DNA of 64,000 nt, from assembly GCF_004168035.1 (NCBI RefSeq), contig NZ_SDPU01000009.1, positions 62,001 through 126,000 on the forward strand. Direction: 5' to 3'. The notes under the pieces are model-generated. The model did not search any database. It was not told the DNA's origin and was given only the letters and a program-made list of their open reading frames with translations. Shown piece after piece: positions 39,883-50,027 of this stretch; position 1 is the stretch's first letter, and the number at the start of each line of letters is the position of its first letter. The DNA is from Nocardioides iriomotensis (lineage in GTDB: Bacteria; Actinomycetota; Actinomycetes; Propionibacteriales; Nocardioidaceae). The position numbers were made by a program, and so were the translations under genes.

Positions 39883-41402
39883 CGGCCACCCCCGAGGAAC
39901 GCGACGGTCGCCTCGGCCACCGGCGTCAGCAGCAAGCCGGGCGCGACGCCGAGGACGACGATGGCGGCGACCAGCGGCGACCAGACGAGCCACTCCCACC
40001 GGCTCACGTCACCGGCGACGACGGCGGGCGGCGGCGAGGCGCCGGTCTCGCCGGCCTGGAACGCCGAGCGCAGCAGCGCGAGGAAGTAGGCGGACGCCAG
40101 GATCACGCCGAGCGCGGCGACCACGGCGAACCCGACGAACGTGACCCGAGGCAGCACGCCCGCGGGGAACAGCGCGGCCCGGACGGCCAGCATCTCGCCC
40201 CAGAAGCCGGCGAGCCCGGGCAGTCCGAGCGAGGCCATCGCCCCGAACGCGACCAGACCGCCGAGCCGCGGCACCCGGCCGTAGAGACCGCGCAGCTCGC
40301 GGAGGTCGCCGGTGCCGTAGCGGTCCTTGACCGCACCGGCCAGGAAGAACAGCAGGCCGGTGACCACGCCGTGCGCGACGCTGGCGTAGACGGCGCCCTG
40401 CACGCCGCCGATGGTGTAGGTCGCGGCGGCGAGGACGACGAAGCCCATGTGCCCGACGGAGGAGTAGGCGATCAGCCGCTTGAGGTCGGTCTGCGCGAGG
40501 CAGGCCAGCGCGCCGTAGACGATCCCGACCACGGCGACGCCGCCGACGACCGGCAGCAACCAGTCCCAGCCCGGGTCGACCAGTGGCAGCCAGAAGCGCA
40601 GGAAGCCGTAGGTGCCGAGCTTCAGCAGCACGGCCGCCAGAACCACGGAGCCGACGGTCGGTGCCTTGGAGTGCGCGTCCGGCAGCCAGATGTGCAGCGG
40701 CCACAGCGGGGTCTTGACCGCGAGGCCCAGCGCGACGAGGGCGGCAGCGGTCAGCGCGACGGGGCCGACCGGGTCGTACGAAGCCGCGATCCGCACGATG
40801 TCGAAGGTGCCGGTCTCGGACCGGACCACGACGAAGCCGACCAGCATCAGCGCCGAGCCGAGCACGGTGAAGACCAGGAAGCGGGTGGCGGCGCGCCGCC
40901 GCTGCTGCAGGCCGCGCGGGCCGTGGGCGTCGCCCCACTGGTCGATCACGAACCACATCGGGATCAGCGCGACCTCGAAGAACGCGAAGAACAGCACGAG
41001 GTCGAGCGCCAGGAACGACCCGAGCACGCCCGCCTCGATGAGGAGCAGCAGCGCGGCGAGCCAGGCGGTGCCACCGCAGTCGGGTGCGTTGCGCACCAAC
41101 GCCAGGAGCGTGCAGGCGAAGACGACGGTGCTCATGAGCAGCAGCGGCAGCGAGATGCCGTCGACGCCGAGGTGCCAGCGCACGTCGATCGCCGCCAGCC
41201 ATGGCACGTCCACGGCGGTGCCGTCGAGGCGCGTCTGCGACAGCGCGGCCAGCCAGACCGACCAGCCGAGCACGACGAGGCCGCCGAACGCGGCGACCCG
41301 GACGGCCGCGGCCTCGCTCAGGCGAGCCACCAGCAGGACGAGCACGACGAGCACGACGGGCGCGGCGACCATCCCGTTGAGCACGAGGGCGGACAGGTTC
41401 AC
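39879..41402 (-). CDS. nuoM: NADH-quinone oxidoreductase subunit M
   Basis: GTG 41402 overlaps the nuoL stop; 507 residues. The conserved helix 5 Glu is in FFAFFEVALIPMWFVIDQWG, the helix 7 Lys in LAVKTPLWPLHIWLPDAHSK, and the helix 8 Lys in LKLGTYGFLRFWLP; LKRLIAYSSVGHMGFVVLAA is also typical. It is one of three proton-pumping antiporter-like subunits in the membrane arm of complex I. Confidence 0.95.
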   Translation of the reverse strand: MNLSALVLNGMVAAPVVLVVLVLLVARLSEAAAVRVAAFGGLVVLGWSVWLAALSQTRLDGTAVDVPWLAAIDVRWHLGVDGISLPLLLMSTVVFACTLLALVRNAPDCGGTAWLAALLLLIEAGVLGSFLALDLVLFFAFFEVALIPMWFVIDQWGDAHGPRGLQQRRRAATRFLVFTVLGSALMLVGFVVVRSETGTFDIVRIAASYDPVGPVALTAAALVALGLAVKTPLWPLHIWLPDAHSKAPTVGSVVLAAVLLKLGTYGFLRFWLPLVDPGWDWLLPVVGGVAVVGIVYGALACLAQTDLKRLIAYSSVGHMGFVVLAAATYTIGGVQGAVYASVAHGVVTGLLFFLAGAVKDRYGTGDLRELRGLYGRVPRLGGLVAFGAMASLGLPGLAGFWGEMLAVRAALFPAGVLPRVTFVGFAVVAALGVILASAYFLALLRSAFQAGETGASPPPAVVAGDVSRWEWLVWSPLVAAIVVLGVAPGLLLTPVAEATVAFLGGGR

Positions 41403-43240
41403 GTCGTCACCGCCCCGGCCACGACCGCGACCGCGGCGGCACCCACGACGACGACCATGAGGTAGGACTGCACATTGCCGTTCTGGGCCAGGCGGAGCAG
41501 GCCGCCCACCCCCCTGGCGGTGCCGCCGGCGCCGTCGGCGTAGCCGTCCACGACGTCCCGGTCGGCGGCCACGACCAGCCGCGCCAGCCAGCGCACGGGG
41601 CGCACCAGCGCGGCGTCGTACAGCCGGTCGACGGGCGGGTGGGGTACGACGACCCGGGGCCACAGCTCGCGGCCGCGGGAGCGCCAGAGCGCCAGCACCA
41701 CCAGCGACGTCACCGCCACCAGCGCGGTCATCAGGATCGACTCGCCGACGTGGAACATCTGCTCGACGTGCTCGGGGCCGAGCACCGCGGCCGGGTTGAG
41801 CACGACGAAACCGCCGATCGTGGTCGGCACCACGAGCAGCCAGAGCGGGACCCGCATCGAGGGCGGCGCCTCGTGCAGGTCGAGCTCGTCGGCGTGCTCC
41901 TGCTCGGGACCGAAGAAGGTGAGCAGCCAGGCGCGCAGGGAGTAGGCGACCGTCAGCACCGCCGTGAGCACCATCGACCCGACGAGCACCCACGCCACCC
42001 ACGGCCAGACCAGGCGTCCGTGCACCGCGCCTTCGTAGGCGCCGGCGATCACCGCGTCCTTGCTGAAGAAGCCGACGAACGGCACGACGCCGGCGAGCGC
42101 CGCGAAGCCGATCGTCATCGTCGCGAAGGTGTCGGGCAGCTTGGTGCGCAGGCCGCCCATCCGGTCCATCGACGTCGAGCCGACCGCGTGCATGACCGAG
42201 CCGGCGGCGAGGAACAGCAGCGCCTTGAACGCGCCGTGCGACAGCAGGTGCATCACGCCGGCCGACCAGGCGCCGAGCGCGAGCGCGCCGAACATGTAGG
42301 CGAGCTGGCTGACCGTCGACCAGGCGAGCACGCGCTTGAGGTCGTCGGTGACGAGGGCGTAGAGGGCGGCAAGGAACATGGTGGCGGCGGCGGTCAGCGC
42401 GAGCAGAGTGAGCGCGGCCGGGGCGGAGACGAACAGCGGGTACAGGCGGGCGACGAGGAAGACACCGGCCGCCACCATCGTGGCCGCGTGGATCAGCGCG
42501 GAGATCGGCGTCGGGCCGGGCATCGCGTCGGGGAGCCAGGTGTGGAACGGGAACTGCGCCGACTTGCCCATCACGGACACGGCCACCAGGACCGCCGGGA
42601 GCCACAGCTCGTCGCGCTGCAGCGCCTGACCGGCGACGGCCTCGAGGATCGTGCTGATCCGGTAGCTGCCGAACCGCTCGCCGAGCAGCAGGATCGCGAA
42701 GAGCAGGCCGAGGTCGGCGGTGCGCGTCATCAGGAACGCCTTCACCGCGCCGGCCCGCGCCTCGGCGAGCTCCCAGTGGTGCGAGATGAGGAAGTAGGAG
42801 CAGGCGCCCATCAGCTCCCAGCCGACCAGCAGCACCCACAGGTCGTCGGCCACGACGACGGTGCACATGGCGCCGGTGAAGATCGAGACGAGGGCGGCGT
42901 ACGACGGGTAGCGGGAGTCGCCGCGCAGGTAGCCGAGGGAGTACACCTGCACGAGCGCGGCGACGGTGCCGGCCAGCAGCAGCAGCACCGCCGAGAGCGG
43001 GTCGACGAGCACCGCGAGCTGGAAGGGCGGCAGCGTGGCGGCCGTCTCGGCGTAGACGTGGGTGAGCGGCGCCGCCGCCCCCAGATGGGGTACGGCGACC
43101 GCGGTGGCGAGCCCGAGCGTGAGGAGCGACCCGCCGACGGCGATGCCGCGCCCGGCACCTTCCGCGCGGTGGCCGAAGCCCAGCGTCGCGACCGCCGAGA
43201 CGAACGGGACGACCAGCAGGGTCAGCACGAGCCAGCTCAT
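41399..43240 (-). CDS. nuoL: NADH-quinone oxidoreductase subunit L
   Basis: ATG 43240 overlaps the nuoK stop; 613 residues. Features: [19 protein letters not shown] (helix 5 Glu), [20 protein letters not shown] (helix 7 Lys), [16 protein letters not shown] and [20 protein letters not shown]. The C-terminal lateral helix region is present but short (DEEP tail near [13 protein letters not shown]). It forms the distal end of the membrane arm. Confidence 0.95.
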   Translation of the reverse strand: MSWLVLTLLVVPFVSAVATLGFGHRAEGAGRGIAVGGSLLTLGLATAVAVPHLGAAAPLTHVYAETAATLPPFQLAVLVDPLSAVLLLLAGTVAALVQVYSLGYLRGDSRYPSYAALVSIFTGAMCTVVVADDLWVLLVGWELMGACSYFLISHHWELAEARAGAVKAFLMTRTADLGLLFAILLLGERFGSYRISTILEAVAGQALQRDELWLPAVLVAVSVMGKSAQFPFHTWLPDAMPGPTPISALIHAATMVAAGVFLVARLYPLFVSAPAALTLLALTAAATMFLAALYALVTDDLKRVLAWSTVSQLAYMFGALALGAWSAGVMHLLSHGAFKALLFLAAGSVMHAVGSTSMDRMGGLRTKLPDTFATMTIGFAALAGVVPFVGFFSKDAVIAGAYEGAVHGRLVWPWVAWVLVGSMVLTAVLTVAYSLRAWLLTFFGPEQEHADELDLHEAPPSMRVPLWLLVVPTTIGGFVVLNPAAVLGPEHVEQMFHVGESILMTALVAVTSLVVLALWRSRGRELWPRVVVPHPPVDRLYDAALVRPVRWLARLVVAADRDVVDGYADGAGGTARGVGGLLRLAQNGNVQSYLMVVVVGAAAVAVVAGAVTT

Positions 43241-43554
43241 GAGGCGTCCCTGTCCGCCAGGCTGCGCAGCCGGTCGAGGTCGATGTGGCCGTGGTGCCGG
43301 AACACCAGCAGCACGATCGCCAGCGCGAGGCCGATCTCGGCGGCGGCGATGACGATCGTGAACAGGGCGAGGGTCTGGCCGCCGTGCAGGACGTCGCGGA
43401 ACGCCGCGTCGAACGCGACCAGGTTGATGTTGACCGCGTTGAGCATCAGCTCGACGCCCATCAGCACCAGCACGGCGTTGCGGCGGGCAAGCACGCCGTA
43501 CACGCCGATCGCGAAGAGCAGGGTCGAGAGCAGCAGCGGCCACCAGAGCGGCAT
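43237..43554 (-). CDS. nuoK: NADH-quinone oxidoreductase subunit K
   Basis: The protein has 105 residues and three membrane helices: [40 protein letters not shown] with the two conserved Glu/Asn positions, and [20 protein letters not shown] with the second Glu. Overlaps nuoL (ATGA) and starts directly at the nuoJ stop. Confidence 0.95.
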   Translation of the reverse strand: MPLWWPLLLSTLLFAIGVYGVLARRNAVLVLMGVELMLNAVNINLVAFDAAFRDVLHGGQTLALFTIVIAAAEIGLALAIVLLVFRHHGHIDLDRLRSLADRDAS

Positions 43555-44069
43555 CAGTCGTCACCGTCCTCGGAGCGCAGCCGGGACAGCACGATCGCGC
43601 CGACGAGGGCGGCGAGCAGCAGCACGCTGAGCACCTCGAACGGCAGCACCCAGCGCCGGAACACGGTCTCGCCGGTCACCTCGGCGGAGCCGACGACGGC
43701 CTGGTCGAGGTCGAGCCGGACGTCCTGGAAGCCGGCCACCAGCGTCGCGCCGAGAAGCACCGCGACGAGCAGCGCGACGAAGGCCGCGGGCGCCCAGCGC
43801 CGCACGGTGAGGTCCGGTTGCGGCCCGGTGGGCGCACGGGTGAGCATCAGCGCGAACAGCAGCAGCACGACCACCGCGCCGACGTAGATCAGCACCTGCA
43901 CCCACGCCACGAACTCGGCGGCGAGGACGAGGAAGACGCCGGCGATCGCGCCGAGCGTGACGACCAGCCAGAGCGCGGAGTGCACGAGGTGCGGCGTGGT
44001 GACGACGAGCAGCGCCGACACCACGGCGACGAGCGAGAGCAGCACGAACACGACCTGGACAGCGGTCAC
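43554..44069 (-). CDS. nuoJ: NADH-quinone oxidoreductase subunit J
   Basis: The protein has 171 residues and five membrane helices. The helix 3 signature [20 protein letters not shown] (flexible pi-bulge helix) is clear. Start overlaps the nuoI stop. The C-terminus is acidic (RLRSEDGDD). Confidence 0.94.
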   Translation of the reverse strand: MTAVQVVFVLLSLVAVVSALLVVTTPHLVHSALWLVVTLGAIAGVFLVLAAEFVAWVQVLIYVGAVVVLLLFALMLTRAPTGPQPDLTVRRWAPAAFVALLVAVLLGATLVAGFQDVRLDLDQAVVGSAEVTGETVFRRWVLPFEVLSVLLLAALVGAIVLSRLRSEDGDD

Positions 44070-44662
44070 GTGTCGCCCTCCTTCGGCTGATCGAGCTTGT
44101 CGAGATCACCCGTCGTGGTCTCGACAGGCTCGACCACCCGTTGTGCCGCCGCGGCCCGTTCGGCCGCCTTCTCGGCGACGCCGATCTCCTTGGCCTCCTC
44201 GGCGCCGGGGTCGAGCGCCACCGGCGCGGGGACGGTCCACATCCAGTCGCGCAGGCGGTCCTTCTCGTGGGTGAGCTCGCGGATGTCGAGCTCGGCGTAC
44301 TCGAACTCCGGGCTCCAGTGCAGCGCGTCGAAGGGGCAGGCCTCGACGCAGATGGAGCAGTACATGCACAGCGAGAAGTCGATCGCGAACCGGTCGAGGA
44401 CGTTGCGGGTCTTGTCCTTGCCGCCCTCGGTGGTGGCCGGGATGACGTCCTTGTGGGAGTCGATGTAGATGCACCAGGCGGGGCACTCGCGGGCGCAGAG
44501 CATGCAGGAGGTGCAGTTCTCCTCGATCAGAGCGATCACGCCGCGGGTGCGCGGCGGCAGCTCCGGGAGCGCGTCGGGGTAGTGCGCGGTCACCGACCGG
44601 CGCGTCATCTGCCGGAAGGTCACGGCGAGGCCCTTGGCGAGGCCCTTGCCGGGCCAGTTCAT
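44066..44662 (-). CDS. nuoI: NADH-quinone oxidoreductase subunit I, with extended tail
   Basis: The protein has 198 residues. Two 4Fe-4S motifs: [12 protein letters not shown] and [12 protein letters not shown], for clusters N6a and N6b that pass electrons to NuoB. The C-terminal tail contains RVVEPVETT, which is encoded by a palindromic repeat (44113-44137) also present at 59162-59188; the repeat seems to have entered the end of the gene and lengthened the protein. A 70-base gap with short GAGTGAGCGCAGCGAGCG repeats separates it from nuoH. Confidence 0.94.
   Translation of the reverse strand: MNWPGKGLAKGLAVTFRQMTRRSVTAHYPDALPELPPRTRGVIALIEENCTSCMLCARECPAWCIYIDSHKDVIPATTEGGKDKTRNVLDRFAIDFSLCMYCSICVEACPFDALHWSPEFEYAELDIRELTHEKDRLRDWMWTVPAPVALDPGAEEAKEIGVAEKAAERAAAAQRVVEPVETTTGDLDKLDQPKEGDT
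44111..44137. repeat. Dispersed palindromic repeat inside nuoI
   Basis: A 25-27 base element with palindromic core GGTCTCGACAGGCTCGACC. The same sequence and orientation occurs at 59162-59188. The type is common between genes in actinobacteria of this kind; here it is read as protein. Confidence 0.75.
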
Positions 44663-44732
44663 TCGGGGCCCCCGCGGAAGCGCGAACGGAGTGAGCGCAG
44701 CGAGCGCAGAGAGCGGTTTCGTGGGGTGTTTC

Positions 44733-45692
44733 TCACGCGGTCATCACCGCCCCGACGGCCGTGATCGCGAGCTGGAGCAGGGCGAGCGGCACGAGTCCCT
44801 GCCAGGCGAGGCGCTGGAGCTGGTCCTCGCGCAGCCGCGGGTAGGCCACCCGCACCCAGATCACGACGAAGGCGACCGCCATGGTCTTCAGCAGCGTCCA
44901 CAGCCAGCCGAGCTGGTCCTCGAACGGGCCCCGCCAGCCGCCCAGGAACAGCACGGCCGTCAGCGCGGACAGCACGACGATGCCGGCGTACTCGGCGAGG
45001 ATGAACAGCGCGAACCGCAGGCCGCCGTACTCCGTGTAGGGGCCGAAGACGATCTCGGCGTCGGCGACCGGCATGTCGAACGGCGGGCGCTGCACCTCGG
45101 CGAGGCCGGAGACGAAGAACACGACCGCGGCGATCGCCTGCCAGAGCAGCCACCAGGGGTTCCAGGCCTCCACGATGCCGGTGAGCGACAGGGTGCCGGC
45201 CGCCATGGCGACGGAGGCGGCAGCGAGCACGAACGGCAGCTCGTAGGCCATCAGCTGGGCGGCGACGCGGATGCCGCCGAGCAGGCTGAACTTGTTGGCG
45301 CTCGACCAGCCGCCCATCAGGCTGCCGACGACGCCGACACCCATCACGGCGATGACGAAGAACAATCCGACGTCGAGGTCCTGACCGACCAGGCCGGGCC
45401 CGATCGGGATGACGAGCATCGCGACGAGGTAGGGCACCAGCGCGACGGCCGGCGCGATCTTGAAGACCATGCGGTCGGCGGCCGCCGGGACGACGTCCTC
45501 CTTCTGCACGAACTTCACGCCGTCGGCGACGAGCTGCGCCCAGCCGTGGAAGGCGCCGGCGTACATCGGGCCGACCCGGCCCTGCATGTGGGCCATCGCC
45601 TTGTGCTCGACCTGCCCGACGAGCAGGGGCACGAGCAGGAACGCGACCAGCACCCCGGCGAGGCGGAGGACGGTCTCGAGCGTCTCACTCAT
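44733..45692 (-). CDS. nuoH: NADH-quinone oxidoreductase subunit H
   Basis: ATG 45692 gives 319 residues and overlaps nuoC by 8 bases. Eight membrane helices; quinone-site signatures [58 protein letters not shown] and [17 protein letters not shown] are all present, so the quinone chamber side of this subunit is intact. In a standard operon nuoD, E, F and G come between nuoC and nuoH; here they are absent. Confidence 0.95.
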   Translation of the reverse strand: MSETLETVLRLAGVLVAFLLVPLLVGQVEHKAMAHMQGRVGPMYAGAFHGWAQLVADGVKFVQKEDVVPAAADRMVFKIAPAVALVPYLVAMLVIPIGPGLVGQDLDVGLFFVIAVMGVGVVGSLMGGWSSANKFSLLGGIRVAAQLMAYELPFVLAAASVAMAAGTLSLTGIVEAWNPWWLLWQAIAAVVFFVSGLAEVQRPPFDMPVADAEIVFGPYTEYGGLRFALFILAEYAGIVVLSALTAVLFLGGWRGPFEDQLGWLWTLLKTMAVAFVVIWVRVAYPRLREDQLQRLAWQGLVPLALLQLAITAVGAVMTA

Positions 45693-46338
45693 CGGCGTCA
45701 CCGTCGGACCCGTCGGACGGTGCGTGGCGCCAGTCGTCGGGTACGCCGGGCGGCTTCACCCGGCGACGGGTGGCGGGCGCGGCCCGTCCGGTGTCCCCGG
45801 TGTCGTGGTCGCTCTCCCCCGGCTCCTTGGCGCCCGGCCAGGGCTTGGCGACCCGGGAGGCGAGGACGAACTCCTTGCGCAGCGGGTGCCCCTCGAACTG
45901 CTCGGGCAGGAGCAGCTTGTCGAGGGCGAGCACAGCGCCGGCGTCGTCGGTGAAGTCGACGCCGAACATCTCGTGGGTCTCGCGCTCGTGCCACCGGGCG
46001 CCGGCGTACACGGCTGCGACCGACGGGAGCGTGGCGGCGTCGCGTGGGACGAGGGTGCGCACGAGGACGTGGCGCACGCCGCCGGCGCCGGGCGCGTGGT
46101 GGTCGGCGACGTGGCAGACCACGCGGAACCCCTCGTCCAGCTCGTCGACGGCGGTGAGGAAGTCGAAGAACGCGCAGTCGAGGCCGTCACGCGCGAGGCG
46201 CAGCGCGTCGACCCAGTGCTCGGTGGGGACGTCGACGGACAGCGGGCCGAAGCCCTCGTCGACGGTGGCGGCGTCCCCGAACGCCCCGGCGAAGGCGGCC
46301 CGGACGCGTCCGGGCCAGAGCTCGGATCCGGCGCTCAC
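45685..46338 (-). CDS. nuoC: NADH-quinone oxidoreductase subunit C
   Basis: GTG 46338 overlaps the nuoB stop; 217 residues. The 30-kDa subunit signature is [19 protein letters not shown], with [18 protein letters not shown] near the end. The tail ends [13 protein letters not shown] plus an acidic stretch, typical of the nuoC copies in reduced actinobacterial clusters. There is no fused NuoD domain. Confidence 0.94.
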   Translation of the reverse strand: MSAGSELWPGRVRAAFAGAFGDAATVDEGFGPLSVDVPTEHWVDALRLARDGLDCAFFDFLTAVDELDEGFRVVCHVADHHAPGAGGVRHVLVRTLVPRDAATLPSVAAVYAGARWHERETHEMFGVDFTDDAGAVLALDKLLLPEQFEGHPLRKEFVLASRVAKPWPGAKEPGESDHDTGDTGRAAPATRRRVKPPGVPDDWRHAPSDGSDGDADE

Positions 46339-46892
46339 CGCTCCCCTCCTGGAGGCAGGACCAGCCCGCGCTGCACGGAGGCGGCGTCGGTCGCGCGGTA
46401 GCGGTCGGCGAGGCGCTCGCCGTCGATCTTCTCCTGCAGCTTGAGGATTCCCTGCAGCAGCGCCTCGGGGCGGGGCGGGCAGCCGGGCACGTAGACGTCG
46501 ACGGGGATGATCTGGTCGACGCCCTTGGTGACGCAGTAGGAGTCCCAGTAGGGACCGCCGGAGTTGGAGCAGGAGCCGAACGAGATGACGTACTTCGGCT
46601 CGGGCATCTGCTCGTAGAGGCGCTTGATCGCCGGCGCCATCTTGTCGGTGACGGTGCCGGACACGACCATCAGGTCGGCCTGCCGGGGGCCGGGGGCGAA
46701 CGGGATGACGCCGAGGCGGATGAAGTCGTGGCGGGCCATCGACGTGGCGATGAACTCGATCGCGCAGCAGGCGAGGCCGAAGTTGAACACCCAGAGGGAG
46801 TACTTGCGACCCCAGTTGAGGATGTAGCGCGCGGGCTTCGGTGCCAGCCGCTGCAGCGGGCCGACGGTGGGCATGCCGAGGTCTACGTCCAC
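46335..46892 (-). CDS. nuoB: NADH-quinone oxidoreductase subunit B
   Basis: GTG 46892 overlaps the end of nuoA; 185 residues. It holds cluster N2: [15 protein letters not shown] with the tandem Cys pair, [18 protein letters not shown] and [12 protein letters not shown]. NuoB normally sits against NuoD at the quinone site, so the missing nuoD matters most for this subunit. Confidence 0.95.
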   Translation of the reverse strand: MDVDLGMPTVGPLQRLAPKPARYILNWGRKYSLWVFNFGLACCAIEFIATSMARHDFIRLGVIPFAPGPRQADLMVVSGTVTDKMAPAIKRLYEQMPEPKYVISFGSCSNSGGPYWDSYCVTKGVDQIIPVDVYVPGCPPRPEALLQGILKLQEKIDGERLADRYRATDAASVQRGLVLPPGGER

Positions 46893-47272
46893 GTCAGCAC
46901 CCCCTTGCGCCAGGCGTAGACGAGGCCGACCGCGATGAAGCCGATGAACACGCCCATCTCCGCGACGCTGACCCAGCCGAGGCCGGCGAACACCGTGGCC
47001 CAGGGGAAGAGGAAGACGGCGTCGACGGCGAAGACGACGTACAGGTAGGCGTAGACGTAGTAGCGGACGTGCGTCTGCGCCCATCCCTCGCCGACCGGGT
47101 CCACTCCGCACTCGTAGGTGAGGAGCTTCTCCGGCGTGGCGTGGGACGGGCGCAGCAGCGCGTTGCCGCCGAACATGGCGAACACGAGCAGGACGCCGAC
47201 GACGATGATGGCGAGCAGCGGGACGTACGACCCGAAATAGGCCGTCTGCAGTGTCGTGCTCGAACCCGCCAC
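46883..47272 (-). CDS. nuoA: NADH-quinone oxidoreductase subunit A
   Basis: The protein has 129 residues and three membrane helices ([20 protein letters not shown] first), with [20 protein letters not shown] as the conserved loop containing the Cys used in A/D switching, then FLFPWATVF. It is the first gene of the ten-gene nuo operon; GTG start. Confidence 0.94.
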   Translation of the reverse strand: MAGSSTTLQTAYFGSYVPLLAIIVVGVLLVFAMFGGNALLRPSHATPEKLLTYECGVDPVGEGWAQTHVRYYVYAYLYVVFAVDAVFLFPWATVFAGLGWVSVAEMGVFIGFIAVGLVYAWRKGVLTWT

Positions 47273-47281
47273 GGGGTCACT

Positions 47282-47791
47282 CTAGTGGCGCACGTCCTCG
47301 CGTCGAGTGAGCCGAGCGCCCAGCGCGTGTGCGGCCACGACGAGGCCGCCGGCGACGAGCACGACGTCCTTGATGACGTACTGGCCGACGCTGGTCGGGC
47401 CGGCCGGGAACAGCTCGCCGGGGAACAGCACGAGCGGCGACATGATGCCGACCAGCGACATCCCGAGGACGGCCAGTCCGGCCTTGAGGAAGCGGCCGCT
47501 GAGCAGCGTGATCCCGATGAACGTCTCGAGGGTCGCGGTCATCAGCAGCGCCGACGGGCCGGTCACGAGACCGAACGTGAGCGCCTCCACGGTGCGCGTC
47601 GCCAGGTCGGCCGCGGGGCTCAGGCCCGGGACGAACTTCAGCGCGCCGAAGAGGAGGAAGACGAAGCCGAGGCTCCACCTCAGCAGCGTGATGCTGTGCC
47701 GGTCGAGCAGCACCTGGGCACGTCGTACGGCGTCCTCGACGGTGGTCGTGGTGCGGTGCAGGGCCGGGCGGGTGGTGGGGATGGTGGTCAT
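47282..47791 (-). CDS. DoxX-like membrane protein
   Basis: ATG 47791 with GGAGCTCC upstream gives 169 residues. Four membrane helices: LRWSLGFVFLLFGALKFVPG, a second around LMTATLETFIGITLLSG, LAVLGMSLVGIMSPLVLFPG and VIKDVVLVAGGLVVAAHALG. This is the DoxX/DUF417 pattern. Members are linked to oxidative stress or to electron-transfer partners; no catalytic role is known. It lies 9 bases beyond the nuoA start, on the same strand. Confidence 0.8.
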   Translation of the reverse strand: MTTIPTTRPALHRTTTTVEDAVRRAQVLLDRHSITLLRWSLGFVFLLFGALKFVPGLSPAADLATRTVEALTFGLVTGPSALLMTATLETFIGITLLSGRFLKAGLAVLGMSLVGIMSPLVLFPGELFPAGPTSVGQYVIKDVVLVAGGLVVAAHALGARLTRREDVRH

Positions 47792-47899
47792 GCGGAGCTC
47801 CTGGAACGAGTGGTTGATCTGACTCGTCCAGACTTCCGGCGCCACGCCTCAACCGGATCGGCCCGCGGACCGAATCTCCGCTCGTCCCCCGGACCGAGG

Positions 47900-48484
47900 T
47901 CAGGCGTGCGCCAGGTCGTACGTGCGGCGGATGCTGCTGCCCAGCTTGCCGATGTCCGCGCCGTACACGTGCAGCGAGATGGCGGTGTCGCCGCCGCTGT
48001 TGGAGACCGCGTGGATGTCGCCGGGCGGGGCGATGCCGGTGACGCTGCCCTGCGGGTTGACGCCACCGCCGCGCACGACCAGGTGGCGCTCGTCGTCCTC
48101 GCCGTCGACGTGGTCCACGCGGTACAGCGTCTCGGTCTCCTGGCCCTGGTAGACGCCGACCGTGCACCACGAGACGTGGTCGTGCACCGGGGTCGTCTGG
48201 CCGGGCAGCCAGACCAGCGCGACGATCGAGAACGAGCCGTCGGGCTCCACGTGCAGGATGTGCTGGGTGTAGCACTCCTCGTCGCCGTGGCACTGGTGCT
48301 CCTGGAGCAGGCCGGGGTGGCGCAGGGCCGGGGCCAGCAGCGCCGCGACGCGGTCGGCCGTCTCCTGCTCCGGGAGGCGCTCGGCCACCACGGCCCGGAC
48401 GCCGGTCACGAGGTCCTGCAACGGGGCACACAGCTGGGTCGGGATCCCGGGCTGCGTCGGGATGCCGGGTGTCGTCATGGTCAT
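47900..48484 (-). CDS. Cysteine dioxygenase-type cupin
   Basis: The protein has 194 residues. Cupin metal ligands: PVHDHVSWCTVGVYQG (two His) and DIHAVSNSGGDTAISLHVYG (third His). The pattern fits cysteine dioxygenase, which turns cysteine into cysteine sulfinate using Fe(II) and O2. The 12-base spacing to the FAD oxidoreductase gene suggests joint transcription. The N-terminus contains a small repeat, PGIPTQPGIPTQ. Confidence 0.88.
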   Translation of the reverse strand: MTMTTPGIPTQPGIPTQLCAPLQDLVTGVRAVVAERLPEQETADRVAALLAPALRHPGLLQEHQCHGDEECYTQHILHVEPDGSFSIVALVWLPGQTTPVHDHVSWCTVGVYQGQETETLYRVDHVDGEDDERHLVVRGGGVNPQGSVTGIAPPGDIHAVSNSGGDTAISLHVYGADIGKLGSSIRRTYDLAHA

Positions 48485-48496
48485 GTCCGCCTCCGC

Positions 48497-49840
48497 TCAG
48501 CCGACCAGGCTGCCTATGTCCGAAGGTACGACGGAGAGCGTCCCCGCGACAGACTTTGCCTGACGCCGGATGTCCGGGACGGCCGCGACCTCCCACTCGA
48601 CGCCGCGACGGGCCGCGCCGACGACATGGAGGGCCCGCGCCGGCACACCGGCCTCGTCGAGCAGCCGCCCGTCACTGGCGACGTCGAGGCCGAGGCCGTG
48701 CGGGCCGGGGCGGAGCAGGCCGCGCGCGGCGAGGCCGTCGACGAGCGGGTTCCAGCCGGGCGTCGCGGCCGGCGCCGGGCCGGTGCAGTTGACGACGAGG
48801 TCGAACCCGGACACGTCGACGTCGGCGGGCCCAGCCAGCCGGAGCCGGCCGTCGAGCACCAGACCCTCGACCAGGTCGGCCATCGCGGGCGCCATCCGGT
48901 GCCGGGCGACCTCCCAGTAGCGGGCGGTGTGCCGGACGAAGCGCTGCTGCTCGCCGTACGGCAGCGCCTGCCACTGGGCGTTGAAGCCCGCCTTGACGGT
49001 CTCGACCAGGCTCCGCCAGGCCGCGGGGTCGGTGGCGTTGGCGGCGCGGACCGCGGACAGCACCTCGGCGAGGGTGCGGCCGGTCGCGACCGGCCGGCCG
49101 GTGGCGACGGGCGGGTGCTCGTGGTGGCGCAGCGGCAGCAGGCCGTGCCGCGAGACGGCCACGAGCTCGACGTCCTGGTGGGCGTTGGTGAGCTGCGCGG
49201 CCACGTCGACCGTGGTGAGGCCGGTGCCGACGAGCAGCACGCGCGAGCCGCGCCCGATCCGGTCGGTCAGGTCGCCGGCCCACGGGTCGGCGGCGTAGCT
49301 GCGGGCAGCCTCGCGGATCTCGGGCAGGTCGCGCGGCGGCGGGTTGCCCAGGGCCAGCACGACGAGGTCGGCGGACGTCCGGCGTCCGGACGCGAGCGTG
49401 GCGACGTAGTCGGTGCCGCTGTCGTCGAGGCCGACCACCTCGTCCCGGGTACGGCGTACAGCCGCCCCGCCGGGCAGGCCGTCGAGCAGTCCCGAGAGGT
49501 ACTCGCCGTACACCTGCCGCGGCAGGAACGTCTCCGCGCCGACGACCTCGTCGCGCTCGCGACACCACCGCACCAGGTGCCCGGGGTCGTCCTCGAACGC
49601 GCTCATGCGGCCGGCGTAGTTGTTGAGCAGGTGCACGCGCTCGCTGGTGCCGTAGGCGAGACCGGGGCCGACGGTGACGTCGCGCTCCACGATCTCGATG
49701 TCGAGCGGGGTCGCCCCCACACCGTCGGCCGCCTCCCGCAGCAGGGTCGCCGCGGTGATCACGCCCGCCGCCCCACCGCCGACGACCAGCACCCTCACGG
49801 GTCTCTGCACCATCCAGGCCTCCTCGTCCCCGCTGCTCAC
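48497..49840 (-). CDS. FAD/NAD(P)-binding oxidoreductase
   Basis: The protein has 447 residues. The first dinucleotide fold is at residues 14-45 (VRVLVVGGGAAGVITAATLL), then GPGLAYGTSERVHLLNNYAG, a second NAD(P) fold at about 200 (SRVLLVGTGLTTVDVAAQL) and NCTGPAPAATPGWNPLVDG near 370. This is the FAD-NAD(P)-binding family often found beside cysteine dioxygenase in actinobacteria; the exact reaction is not known. ATG 49813 (MVQRPVRV) is an alternative start. Upstream lies AAGTCAAGTAA, shared with the sulfate operon. Confidence 0.85.
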   Translation of the reverse strand: MSSGDEEAWMVQRPVRVLVVGGGAAGVITAATLLREAADGVGATPLDIEIVERDVTVGPGLAYGTSERVHLLNNYAGRMSAFEDDPGHLVRWCRERDEVVGAETFLPRQVYGEYLSGLLDGLPGGAAVRRTRDEVVGLDDSGTDYVATLASGRRTSADLVVLALGNPPPRDLPEIREAARSYAADPWAGDLTDRIGRGSRVLLVGTGLTTVDVAAQLTNAHQDVELVAVSRHGLLPLRHHEHPPVATGRPVATGRTLAEVLSAVRAANATDPAAWRSLVETVKAGFNAQWQALPYGEQQRFVRHTARYWEVARHRMAPAMADLVEGLVLDGRLRLAGPADVDVSGFDLVVNCTGPAPAATPGWNPLVDGLAARGLLRPGPHGLGLDVASDGRLLDEAGVPARALHVVGAARRGVEWEVAAVPDIRRQAKSVAGTLSVVPSDIGSLVG

Positions 49841-49858
49841 CCAGGTAATACAAGCGAA

Positions 49859-49869
49859 TTACTTGACTT
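49859..49869 (-). promoter_or_regulatory. Shared sulfur-gene motif AAGTCRAGTAA, copy 1
   Basis: Read on the minus strand: AAGTCAAGTAA, 19 bases upstream of the FAD oxidoreductase start at 49840. The matching sequence AAGTCGAGTAA lies upstream of the sulfate-binding protein gene (54998-55008). It may be a promoter part or a common regulator site. Confidence 0.4.
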
Positions 49870-50027
49870 GATGACTCTAGGTAACCACGTCGACCCGGTT
49901 CGACGCACATCGGGCGGGCGTGTCGCGCCTGCACCGTTCGCGTCGTCCGCGCGGATAATCTGCCGAAGGTAAAAAGTGGGGCCACCGGGGAGGCAACCTC
50001 CACGCCCCGAACGGCGTCTGAGGAGAC

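Noticed and set aside
44663-44732. GAGTGAGCGCAGCGAGCGCAGAGAGCG between nuoI and nuoH as a regulatory element
   Set aside because: Short imperfect repeats of this kind are common spacer sequence in these genomes; nothing ties it to regulation.
46841-49972. A 1043-residue plus-strand open frame over the nuo and cysteine-dioxygenase genes
   Set aside because: It is antisense to several strongly supported genes and has the Arg/Asp/Gly-rich composition of a GC-biased shadow frame.
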